Shown piece after piece: positions 6,901 to 13,658 of a stretch of DNA of 20,329 bases. The stretch is from Candidatus Albibeggiatoa sp. nov. BB20. Its GTDB lineage: Bacteria > Pseudomonadota > Gammaproteobacteria > Beggiatoales > Beggiatoaceae. The stretch's first letter is position 1; the number at the start of each line of letters is the position of its first letter. The notes beneath the pieces were generated by a model. The model did no database searches. It was not told the DNA's origin and saw nothing but the letters and a program-made list of their open reading frames with translations. Where the stretch lies: assembly GCA_016744725.1 (NCBI GenBank), contig JADGDW010000076.1, positions 1 to 20,329 on the forward strand, read 5' to 3'. The position numbers and the translations under genes were made by a program.

Positions 6901-9637
6901 GAAAGGAGGGACGCTTGTGAGACCTGATGGTTGCTCTGGTTCTGATCCTTGGGCAGTTGAATGTCAAGGCGAGAAAATCACCGGCAGCGCAGTCTATGTA
7001 CCACCTGAATTTGATGAATGCCAAAAAACCTACATCGTATTTTTAACAGATGGTGGTGCAACAGCGAATTCAGCATTTAATCTTGTGCCTCAACTCACAG
7101 GTAACGCTTGTAAAACTGTTAATTCAGTAAGCGGGAAAACCTATGAATATAAACGTTTACAAAAAGATGGCACTGAGTCTGCTTCAAGCAATATTGATGA
7201 GCTGTGCGGGACGGATGTGGTTGAATATTTACACGAAAAGGACTTTGATTCTAGTTTAGAAGGTAAGCAAAATGTCGTTGTACATACTGTGGGTTTCAAC
7301 TTAGGGACTTATTATGATATCAATGGCAATGAAAAGCCGTTTGAGACCAATTTGAATGAGCGTGCTGTACCTTATTTGAAAGAATGGGCCAAAGTAGGTG
7401 GCGGTAATTTTTATGAGGCTTCTTCCTCTTCTGAATTAACTGAAATTTTCCGTACTATTATTTCGTCAGCAATGACAGAAAGTACCTCTTTTGCAGCACC
7501 AACCCTGTCAGTTAATACATTTAATCGCATGTTTCATCGTAACGAAGTGTATTTCTCCTCATTTAAACCGGGGCATACGCAACGCTGGGATGGCAATATT
7601 AAGAAATATACTCTATGTGCTACTGGTAATTGCATTGATGGCGATATTTTAGATCAGAATAAGAATTCTGCGATTGCAGGTCAGTATATTAGTGATAATG
7701 CCAGTAGTTATTGGAGCTCAGGAAAGGATGGGGCTAATGTATTAGAAGGTGGAGCCGGTGAACGATTACTGAAGACTTCCCGCAATATTTATACTTACAT
7801 TGGAGACGCACTACCGGGTAGTAATAATAATATTGATTTAACTGATACGTCTGTCAATACTGACATTGTGACTAAAGAATTGCTTGGTGATGAATTTATG
7901 GAAGATAAGCAACATGAAAATATCATTAAGTGGATTCAAGGTGAAGATGTTAATGGTGATTATGATGATGCATCTCCATTTGGTAAAAAACGTTGGTTAT
8001 TGACAGACCTATTGCACAGCAGCCCTGTGACAGTCACTTATGGTGGCACAGAAGAAAAGCCTATTAGTAAGTTATTTGTTGGAACAAATGATGGTTTAAT
8101 TCGGGTGTTTGACACTGATAAAGGTAATGAAGAATGGGCGTTCTTACCGCAAGAAATGTTAGATATTCAAGAAGACCTCATGAACAATGCTAAGGGTGCT
8201 CGGATTTATGGTATTGATGGTACACCCACTTTCCGTATTAAAGACTCTGATAATAATGGCAAAGTTGATGGAGATGACTATGTACAAATGTTTATTGGAA
8301 TGCGCCGAGGTGGTCGTAACTTATATGCCTTAGATGTCACCAATTATAAAACCCCCAAACTCATGTGGGTAATTAAAGGCGGTATTGAAGGTGATGACTA
8401 TGAATTCTTAGGACAAACTTGGTCACGGCCTAAACTTACCCGTATTTACTATGAAGGTGAGCCTAAAACAGTCATCATTTTCGGTGGTGGTTATCATGGC
8501 GATGATGAAAGTAATTCAGGTGGCATGGGTAATGGTATTTATATTGTCGAACCTGATACGGGTAAATTATTATGGAGAGCAGGGTCTGATGTGGAAGGGA
8601 ATAAAAACTTAAGTTTAGAAGAAATGAAATATCCAATTCCATCTGATATCTCTTTTATTGATAGTAATGCTGATGCAATTACTGATCGCTTATATGTGGG
8701 AGATATTGGTGGTCAAGTCTGGCGTATTGATTTGCCATTTGAGTTTGGATTATCTAGTAAAGGTATTGCTGGTCGTTTAGCAGTGGTTTCGGATTTAGAA
8801 GATGACAACCCTCAAGTGATAAACCGCCGACGGTTCTTTTATCCGCCTGAAGTGGTGCGTTTAAGTGATTTAGCTTATTCAGATACAACAGATTATTACA
8901 TTGTAACAATCACCTCAGGTACAAGACCTTCTCCACTAAATATCGAAACACATGACCGGTTTTATGCCTTCCGCGACCGAGCAGTAAATGGGCTGATAGA
9001 TAACGGACAAGGTCAAGCTGAAGAAGATAGTCGAATTGATGCAGCAGTAACTAACTTTTATACTTTGAGAGAAGATCATCTGTATGATGTTACAGAAAAC
9101 TTGATTCAAGAAGGTAGTGAAAGCTCAGTACAAGCTGAAATCGAGAAATTAAAAGAATCATTTGGATGGTATTTATGTTTCACAGAATCAGGTGTTTGTG
9201 ATGATGGTACTGCTGTTGTAGGAGAAAACCCTGAACAGGGTGCTTGGGTTGGTGAAAAAGGTTTAGCCAGTCCTGTCATTTTAGATGGGAAAGTTTACTT
9301 TACTACTTATTTGCCAGCTGAAACAATTGAGTCTAATCCAGCTGATGTATGTGGTTTGGTTGTACCTGAAGGTGAAAGTCGCTTATATGTTTTAGATTTA
9401 CTCACAGGTGGTGCAGCTTATGACTTCAGTCAAAATAATGATGGTAGTGATGATGGTGGCGGTGGTGGCTTGACAGCAGCCGATCGACATACAGGTTTGC
9501 GCAGTGGTGTTGTGTCGGACATTGTTATGGCAAACTATGACGGTAAATTCAGACCGTTGACCAATTCTCCTAATACACTTAGGGATATACCTCCAGTAGA
9601 TGCTGATATTGATGCCACATTTTGGATGCAGGAGTAA
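3977..9637 (+). CDS. pilY1: PilY1-type pilus tip adhesin with a repeat-interrupted VWA domain
   Basis: This 1886-aa exported protein is much longer than the roughly 1000-1200 aa common for PilY1. A signal peptide (about residues 1-25, ending LTA|DD) is followed by a von Willebrand A domain with MIDAS motif D52-R-S54-S-S56. The VWA resumes only near residue 935 (TPLVDTIYEV) and at FLTDGG (D1025), because four diverged repeats occupy about 200-915. The C-terminal half is the PilC/PilY1 beta-propeller: HRNEVYFSSFKPGHTQRWDG, LFVGTNDGLIRVFDTD, GMRRGGRNLYALDV, GDIGGQVWRIDLP. A calcium loop DSDNNGKVD (1423-1431) fits the PilY1 calcium site that controls pilus retraction in Pseudomonas. AAGGA lies 7 bases before the ATG. 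It is the last gene of the operon, closed by the terminator at 9679. Confidence 0.93.
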   Translation: MNRFYILLSAFIFTLLSGLSATLTADDTEIYLRQVASIADTDGRPNILFVLDRSSSMKWKDRDENGNLLYNETDRLTRLKEALLQMLTEIQNVNVGFMGFSGYAGAAVDGVTGGNAAILFPITYIDEEAKNVPGELDDSTRLSIPISDYADDAEEGNKSGKVYLDDKTIEMVYSGDTQASLTASATSDYSNIFSEYKEGDNAGTIESSTHRFYLGSNIALNPPVPVYNGLRFVDVGIPQGATIQNASVTFVPSSMVNGTLASRNKDLQLKIRAVLQDSATDLGANETYNISSNWASQTSDEISWDPGNWSEFIEYSTPDISSLVQQVVDRNAWASGNAMGIVFENDGDYTSARLFDHVNDTPVLNVSYTLEGGGTIINSSVSYGNDNGFEYKQAKYSKTYVYNDENLNLGYSPTKLVETIVGLRFRNILVPPKAIIKSAKIEMTRLDYSTKTTDLKVLLYGEDADDTVEFVEDKNTFDISQRPKTSSQITWDVPNVGKDKALSSPDITSVVQEIVDRDGWLSGNSMAFFMQHVEGDSFGRRQIATFSGDGALSRGATLTILYEEEKEETAEERITEQQKVGLRFQNVGIPQGARITNAYIDFVSGFAATDEAAININGEAVGNSEAFSNSEPISGRVRTSSQVSWEAEPWEWTDGSYSSPEVTGIVQEIVNKSDWCGNNALSFIFTASKDLPLRNVVAYDTDPLKAPVLKVEYDLTSVKDSACMRYLFTKQISDANDDMEETYGDNIVYADSRTLDMTTKKSNGRTVGLRFQDIPMSSNTTVLSAKLIFSALKDVPPDGTDEKALSKAASLKISGEATGNSEPFETNNKNLSERAKTDSVTWSIDAADYWDTGRRYSSVDIGPVIQKIVKQSGWKAGNALSLFIDGSGLRQAASFERSLTDAAMLQVEVKGSLSQSASTVRERMKLMVENIEIDSTTPLVDTIYEVALYLDGKSVTFGKDRKFSRTKRVSHKGSWKGGTLVRPDGCSGSDPWAVECQGEKITGSAVYVPPEFDECQKTYIVFLTDGGATANSAFNLVPQLTGNACKTVNSVSGKTYEYKRLQKDGTESASSNIDELCGTDVVEYLHEKDFDSSLEGKQNVVVHTVGFNLGTYYDINGNEKPFETNLNERAVPYLKEWAKVGGGNFYEASSSSELTEIFRTIISSAMTESTSFAAPTLSVNTFNRMFHRNEVYFSSFKPGHTQRWDGNIKKYTLCATGNCIDGDILDQNKNSAIAGQYISDNASSYWSSGKDGANVLEGGAGERLLKTSRNIYTYIGDALPGSNNNIDLTDTSVNTDIVTKELLGDEFMEDKQHENIIKWIQGEDVNGDYDDASPFGKKRWLLTDLLHSSPVTVTYGGTEEKPISKLFVGTNDGLIRVFDTDKGNEEWAFLPQEMLDIQEDLMNNAKGARIYGIDGTPTFRIKDSDNNGKVDGDDYVQMFIGMRRGGRNLYALDVTNYKTPKLMWVIKGGIEGDDYEFLGQTWSRPKLTRIYYEGEPKTVIIFGGGYHGDDESNSGGMGNGIYIVEPDTGKLLWRAGSDVEGNKNLSLEEMKYPIPSDISFIDSNADAITDRLYVGDIGGQVWRIDLPFEFGLSSKGIAGRLAVVSDLEDDNPQVINRRRFFYPPEVVRLSDLAYSDTTDYYIVTITSGTRPSPLNIETHDRFYAFRDRAVNGLIDNGQGQAEEDSRIDAAVTNFYTLREDHLYDVTENLIQEGSESSVQAEIEKLKESFGWYLCFTESGVCDDGTAVVGENPEQGAWVGEKGLASPVILDGKVYFTTYLPAETIESNPADVCGLVVPEGESRLYVLDLLTGGAAYDFSQNNDGSDDGGGGGLTAADRHTGLRSGVVSDIVMANYDGKFRPLTNSPNTLRDIPPVDADIDATFWMQE
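4600..6720 (+). repeat. Four tandem diverged repeats coding about 160-190 aa each, inside PilY1
   Basis: The core GLRF motif starts at residues 229, 422, 581 and 768 (bases 4661, 5240, 5717, 6278). Each unit follows the same plan: (V)GLRF-x-(N/D)-(V/I)-(G)IPQGA or a variant; a middle section ending TSSQxxW or similar; SSPDIxxxVQEIVxRxGWxxGNAL; and a last strand such as PVLKVEYDL. Copies 3 and 4 also share (I)NGEA(V/T)GNSE(A/P)F. From memory, the same type of beta-rich unit occurs in secreted phosphatase- and adhesin-like exoproteins. Divergence at the DNA level indicates an old duplication, not a recent expansion. Confidence 0.8.
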
Positions 9638-9678
9638 AGTAAATTTAAGCCTGTTTTAAATTAAGTATTTGTCATAGG

Positions 9679-9713
9679 CCTGATAAGTGTTGCAACTTGT
9701 CAGGTTTATTTTT
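9679..9713 (+). terminator. Intrinsic terminator after pilY1
   Basis: The 10-bp stem CCTGATAAGT/ACTTGTCAGG (9679-9688 and 9695-9704, one G-U pair) with a 6-base loop is followed at once by TTTATTTTT. It is 41 bases past the pilY1 stop and orientated for the plus strand. The minus strand lacks a T-run after the stem, so it is not an obvious terminator for the convergent GGDEF/EAL gene. Confidence 0.85.
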
Positions 9714-9742
9714 GTCTGGGGAAGTCTGAAGGGGAGTTTCTT

Positions 9743-9784
9743 ATGGCTACTCGACCATTAAGAAAATCTGTATTCTTGGCATAA
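9743..9784 (+). other. Possible 13-codon ORF with a strong Shine-Dalgarno
   Basis: ATG at 9743 opens a 13-residue peptide, MATRPLRKSVFLA, preceded by AAGGGGAG (9729-9736) at a 6-base distance, one of the strongest ribosome binding sites in the window. It lies after the pilY1 terminator and no plus-strand gene follows, so an attenuator leader role is unlikely. It may be chance or the remnant of a lost gene. Confidence 0.15.
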
Positions 9785-9845
9785 GATAGCTGGGTTGTTA
9801 CAAACTATTTTCTCTAAATATTGTCTAAGATATTGATGATTAAAT

Positions 9846-12269
9846 TTAAGCCAATTTCGGTAGTAATTTCTCGATTTCAGTATGCAAAACAGGTGGATGA
9901 AAGAGATAACCCTGTACAATATCACATTTATTTTTACACAAAAATTCTAGTTGTTCAGGTATTTGAACCCCTTCTGCTACCACTTGCATATCCAAAATAT
10001 GGGCTAAATCAGTAATAATTGAAACAAGTGCTGCTCCTTTCGGTGTCGCAATATCCATGATAAACGACGCATCGATTTTTAAGGTATCCACAGCAAACTG
10101 CTTCAAATAATTGAGTGAAGAATGACCCGTACCAAAATCATCAATTGCAATTTTAACCCCAAGTTGTTTCAATGCTTCTAAGGTTTCTAAGGCCTTCTCA
10201 ATTGAAGTCATCGCTAAACTTTCTGTAATTTCCAGCTCTAAATACTGAGATTCTAATCCACTTTCTGCTAATACCTTCTGCACATTTTGAATCAAATCTT
10301 CATGGAAAAATTGTCGAATAGATAAATTGACCGCAATTGAAATCTTTGGATAACCTGCATTTTGCCATTGCTTATTTTGTCGACAGGCTTCAAATAACGC
10401 CCAATCTCCAATTGGAATAATTAACCCCGTGTCCTCGGCTAAAGGAATAAATTCAACAGGCGAAACCAAGCCCATTTCTGGGTGTCGCCAACGAATCAAT
10501 GCTTCAACACCAATGATTTCTTTGGTATAAGGATTGACTTGTGGTTGATAATATAGAATAAATTCATCACGTTCAATTGCATGGCGCAAACTATTTTGCA
10601 TCATCAAACGTTTATGTGCCGCAATATTCATTTCTAGGGCAAAAAATTGGTAATTATTACGACCTTGCTCTTTAGCTTTATACAATGCAGCATCGGCATT
10701 TTTCATCAAATTGGTCATTGTGTCACCATCTTGAGGAAAAATTGAAACCCCAATACTGGCACTGCTAAAGATTTCTTGACCTGTCAGCATAAATGGCTGT
10801 TGCAAAGATTGTAAAATCTGGTCAGCAAAATGTGAGGTCGTGCGCACGGCCTGCTGGTCTGGAGCTAAATCTGCTAACAAAATACCAAATTCATCCCCGC
10901 CTAAACGGGCAACGGCTTCAATACTCACACTCACTGTTGTCAAACGTTGAGCAACAATACATAGCAATTCATCTCCTACCGTATGCCCAAACGCATCATT
11001 AACCTCTTTAAAATGGTCTATATCTATGATAAGCAAGGCGATAGATTCTATATCACGAGTCGCCCGTTTCATGGCTTGGTGGATACGATCTTGAAATAAA
11101 ACCCGATTGGCTAAATCAGTCAAAGCATCATAATGTGATAAATGATACAGGCGTTCTTCAGATAATTTCTTATCGGTAATGTCAGTGAAAATAGCAATAT
11201 AATGTGTGATATTACTAAATTTATCTTTAACCGCACTGATACTCAGCCAAGCAGGGAATAACTCTTTATTTTTCCGCCGATTCCAAATTTCCCCGCGCCA
11301 ATACCCCATTGATAACAAACCTTCCCACATATTTTGATAGAAAAAGCTGTCATGCTTGCCTGATTGCAACATATTGGGATTTTGGCCTAAACTCTCATTT
11401 TCAGTATAACCTGTTAAATTTTGGTAGGCTTGATTGACACTAATAATTTTGGAGCAAGCATCTGTAATGAGAATACCTTCATTGCTACCCTGAAATACAC
11501 TGGCAGACAGGCGCAAGGTGGCCTCATAGCGTTTGCGTTCGGTAATATCAATAATAACGCCAATTAAGCCAACAAGTTCCCCTTCTGCATTATTAAATAC
11601 AGTTTTCCGAATCACCACATCGTGACGACTGTCATCTGCATAATGCAAACTGGTTTCGTAATTTTGTTCCCCACGATCACGAAACAATTGGATATCCATT
11701 TTTTGGGAATATTCGGCAACGTCTTTAGGAAATAAATGATGTACAGTTTGCCCAATAATTCCATCAACTGCATGACCTGTTAAGCGTTCAAACGCCAAAT
11801 TACACCCAACATACTGACCTTGTAAATTCTTATAATAAATTGGGCTAGGGACGTTATTTAATAAAGTTTGGCGGAAAATAAGATTATTACGTTGCGCTTC
11901 TTCTACCCGTTTACGTTCCAAAATTTCTTGTTTTAATTGTGTGTTTTTTTCTTGTAGTTCTTGAGTCCGTCTGGCAACTTGTTGCTCTAAAAACTCTTGT
12001 GCTTGAAAAAGATGATCTTTAATAGTATCAGAATGTTCTATGACTGTTTCTAGGGAAATTTCAAGGTCTTGTTTTTCCTGTTCAGAAACCGTCATTTTAT
12101 GACTGAGAAAGTCCATTTTTTTCAATAAACTATCTTCAACAATATCACCATGTTCAATGATGGTTTGCAAGATAAGTTCTAAATCCGTTTTTTGAGCTCT
12201 AAACGTTTCTAATTGTTCACACAAACCCTGTAATTGTTGAAGTTCGGGTGTTGTTTGCTGCGAATCCAT
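9846..12269 (-). CDS. PAS-PAS-GGDEF-EAL bifunctional c-di-GMP enzyme
   Basis: This is an 807-aa protein with no signal peptide or membrane segment. Residues 1-125 are helical/coiled-coil and hold two copies of a roughly 39-residue unit, LELILQTIIEHGD and LEISLETVIEHSD. PAS domains follow at about 130-245 and 250-367 (each ending in DITERKR or DITDKK-type sequence). The GGDEF domain (about 370-540) has intact RLGGDEF (455-461), but the inhibitory RxxD site upstream is replaced (VSIE). The EAL domain (about 555-805) keeps E589-A-L, N648 (in NLS), E680 (ELEIT), DDFGTG (710-715), K731 and the QGYLF end. Both diguanylate cyclase and phosphodiesterase activity are therefore possible. The start lacks a clear Shine-Dalgarno. 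It lies 39 bases after the kinase-like gene and is probably cotranscribed with it. Confidence 0.93.
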   Translation of the reverse strand: MDSQQTTPELQQLQGLCEQLETFRAQKTDLELILQTIIEHGDIVEDSLLKKMDFLSHKMTVSEQEKQDLEISLETVIEHSDTIKDHLFQAQEFLEQQVARRTQELQEKNTQLKQEILERKRVEEAQRNNLIFRQTLLNNVPSPIYYKNLQGQYVGCNLAFERLTGHAVDGIIGQTVHHLFPKDVAEYSQKMDIQLFRDRGEQNYETSLHYADDSRHDVVIRKTVFNNAEGELVGLIGVIIDITERKRYEATLRLSASVFQGSNEGILITDACSKIISVNQAYQNLTGYTENESLGQNPNMLQSGKHDSFFYQNMWEGLLSMGYWRGEIWNRRKNKELFPAWLSISAVKDKFSNITHYIAIFTDITDKKLSEERLYHLSHYDALTDLANRVLFQDRIHQAMKRATRDIESIALLIIDIDHFKEVNDAFGHTVGDELLCIVAQRLTTVSVSIEAVARLGGDEFGILLADLAPDQQAVRTTSHFADQILQSLQQPFMLTGQEIFSSASIGVSIFPQDGDTMTNLMKNADAALYKAKEQGRNNYQFFALEMNIAAHKRLMMQNSLRHAIERDEFILYYQPQVNPYTKEIIGVEALIRWRHPEMGLVSPVEFIPLAEDTGLIIPIGDWALFEACRQNKQWQNAGYPKISIAVNLSIRQFFHEDLIQNVQKVLAESGLESQYLELEITESLAMTSIEKALETLEALKQLGVKIAIDDFGTGHSSLNYLKQFAVDTLKIDASFIMDIATPKGAALVSIITDLAHILDMQVVAEGVQIPEQLEFLCKNKCDIVQGYLFHPPVLHTEIEKLLPKLA

Positions 12270-12308
12270 AAGCGGTTCGTCATTTATAGGTATGAAATCG
12301 AGTAATTA

Positions 12309-12899
12309 TTATACATTTGCTTTGACTGGCAATTCCAGCTTTACCCTTGTTGTGACTGTATTAATTTCTTGTTCATCTTTAGTTAAGCAATCAAACTTCC
12401 AACCTAATAACGCGTCATAATCTTGAATCATGGTGATAAAACCCAACCCTGAGTGTGCACTATCTAGGGTTGCATTTTTTTCTAATTGTTTGATATACAA
12501 ATCGGCTAAATCTTGAGTTAATAGCTCTTCGATAAAATGATGAAAGTGAGATACATTATGTTTAGGAATGCTGTTTCTCACATAAAAAGTTAAACAATCT
12601 TTATGGAGATGGAAAGCAATACTGGTTGCATAATCAACAGAATCATCACTAAATTTCATTGCATTTTCTAGCAATTCATTCGCAATATAGCCCACAGCTG
12701 ATTTAATCTCAGCCCGAGCACCAATTTGTTTATCTTCCCCAACAAAAAATGTTTGTAGGTAATCTGCTAAAAAGTCAGCCGATAAGCCATTATTACGCCA
12801 GCGTTGTTTAAGCGGAATCGATGTTGGAGAAAAGCCTATGATTAAATGTTCTACGTTGGTAGGTTGTTCATCAACATAGTCACCAAAAGTTTGTGCCAT
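12309..12899 (-). CDS. HATPase-like partner-switch kinase, slr1658/SiaB-like (copy B)
   Basis: This 196-aa protein is clearly paralogous to the product of 13659-14276: both contain DYLQTFF, IPL(K/R)QRWRNNGLSADF and NELLENAMKF. NELLENAMKF (74-83) resembles the N-box of GHKL ATPases and SGLGFITM (150-157) the G-box, so ATP binding and protein kinase activity on a STAS-type partner are likely. The family resembles SiaB/DUF6272 and cyanobacterial slr1658; the assignment is from remembered motifs. I chose the ATG at 12899 because AAAGGA (12909-12914) lies 9 bases upstream. A TTG at 12941 would add 14 residues and has no such site. It sits directly upstream of the GGDEF/EAL gene, separated by 39 bases. 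No STAS gene adjoins this copy. Confidence 0.75.
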   Translation of the reverse strand: MAQTFGDYVDEQPTNVEHLIIGFSPTSIPLKQRWRNNGLSADFLADYLQTFFVGEDKQIGARAEIKSAVGYIANELLENAMKFSDDSVDYATSIAFHLHKDCLTFYVRNSIPKHNVSHFHHFIEELLTQDLADLYIKQLEKNATLDSAHSGLGFITMIQDYDALLGWKFDCLTKDEQEINTVTTRVKLELPVKANV

Positions 12900-12908
12900 G
12901 TGCTCGCA

Positions 12909-12914
12909 TCCTTT
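12909..12914 (-). promoter_or_regulatory. Ribosome binding site fixing the start of kinase copy B
   Basis: AAAGGA on the minus strand, 9 bases before the ATG at 12899. It supports that ATG over the longer TTG-initiated reading. Confidence 0.6.
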
Positions 12915-12947
12915 TTTGCATAACACCTTTGAGATGTGCAAATGTTA

Positions 12948-12956
12948 ATTATCACA
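12948..12956 (-). promoter_or_regulatory. Candidate extended -10 element upstream of kinase copy B
   Basis: On the minus strand the sequence TGTGATAAT fits a TGn extended -10 (GATAAT, 5 of 6 matches) about 49 bases before the ATG at 12899. No convincing -35 is seen. If real, copy B and the GGDEF/EAL gene could be transcribed separately from copy A and the STAS gene. Confidence 0.25.
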
Positions 12957-13091
12957 GCGCATTCATCAAAATAACGCTAGAATCAGTTTATTGAAGTTCG
13001 TTAAACAATCTTTGTTGCAACCACTGATTACAGCCCAAAAATGGTTACACTATTTAAACTATTGACCAACCTATTTACTCATAATTGCTTA

Positions 13092-13155
13092 AAAATATTA
13101 AGAATATGACCTAATACCCTTGCCAGCTTTATTTGGGATGTGTTCTTAATATTTT
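13092..13155. repeat. 13-bp perfect inverted repeat between the STAS gene and kinase copy B
   Basis: AAAATATTAAGAA (13092-13104) is the exact reverse complement of TTCTTAATATTTT (13143-13155), with a 38-base interior. It is AT-rich, so it is a weak terminator stem at best. It lies in the 401-base gap (12900-13300) that otherwise holds only a candidate -10 and tiny open frames. It could be a transcript-processing hairpin or a relic of a small inserted element. Confidence 0.4.
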
Positions 13156-13300
13156 ATTGTAACTGCATATTTCTTACGATGATATTAAATATAAGACTTA
13201 GCATACTGTGGCGGAGATGTTATTGTCTACGAGCATGTTGTAGAATACTGGTGAGTCCATCCGTGAGAATAAATTCACCAGATTCCACATTGCAGCCTAT

Positions 13301-13645
13301 TTATTCAAATTTTAGTTCTAGCGTAGGTAGTAATCTTTGCAAATTCTTTAAAGATTTACCTTGCCAAGGGATTTGTGTTGAACCCGTTACATTGATCTGA
13401 GGGCTTTTTTTCTGCCGTACATTAATAACAAATTTTGACAATACATTGATGCCTGAACTATTTAAAAATTCTAAAAGCCGTAAATCTAAGTTAAGCGCAT
13501 CAGTTTGTTGTTCTGCAGCATCATTGAGCAGAGTTAAAATAGGGGCATACTCTTCCATACCACTTAAACGCAAAGAGCCTGCACATGATACCGTTGCCGT
13601 TATGTTGTCATAGCGAATACTGTAATCGTTTGTTTTAATTTCCAT
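13301..13645 (-). CDS. STAS-like anti-sigma-antagonist-type regulator, slr1659-like
   Basis: This 114-aa protein has a STAS-type fold signature: two beta strands, then LDLRLLEFLNSSGINVLSKF (residues 53-72), matching the phosphorylation loop of SpoIIAA-like proteins (usually D-S-S/A-G). Here the Asp is Asn62, and Ser63 is the predicted phosphorylation site. The C-terminal part, IPWQGKSLKNLQ, is what I recall as typical of the slr1659 group found next to slr1658-like proteins. The start codon lies 13 bases after the stop of kinase copy A, with AAGGA overlapping that stop, so translation is probably coupled. The likely role is a phosphoswitch partner of the adjacent kinase that then binds a downstream effector, perhaps the GGDEF/EAL protein. 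This pairing is an inference. Confidence 0.78.
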   Translation of the reverse strand: MEIKTNDYSIRYDNITATVSCAGSLRLSGMEEYAPILTLLNDAAEQQTDALNLDLRLLEFLNSSGINVLSKFVINVRQKKSPQINVTGSTQIPWQGKSLKNLQRLLPTLELKFE

Positions 13646-13658
13646 CTGGATGAAGTCC

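Noticed and set aside
12900..13300. A second, decayed STAS gene that would partner kinase copy B
   Set aside because: Minus-strand reading frames in this gap show no STAS phosphorylation loop or other recognisable remnant.
13140..13400. Plus-strand 86-codon open frame opposite the STAS gene end
   Set aside because: It overlaps the well-supported STAS-like gene on the other strand, has a composition like an AT-rich shadow frame and no ribosome binding site.
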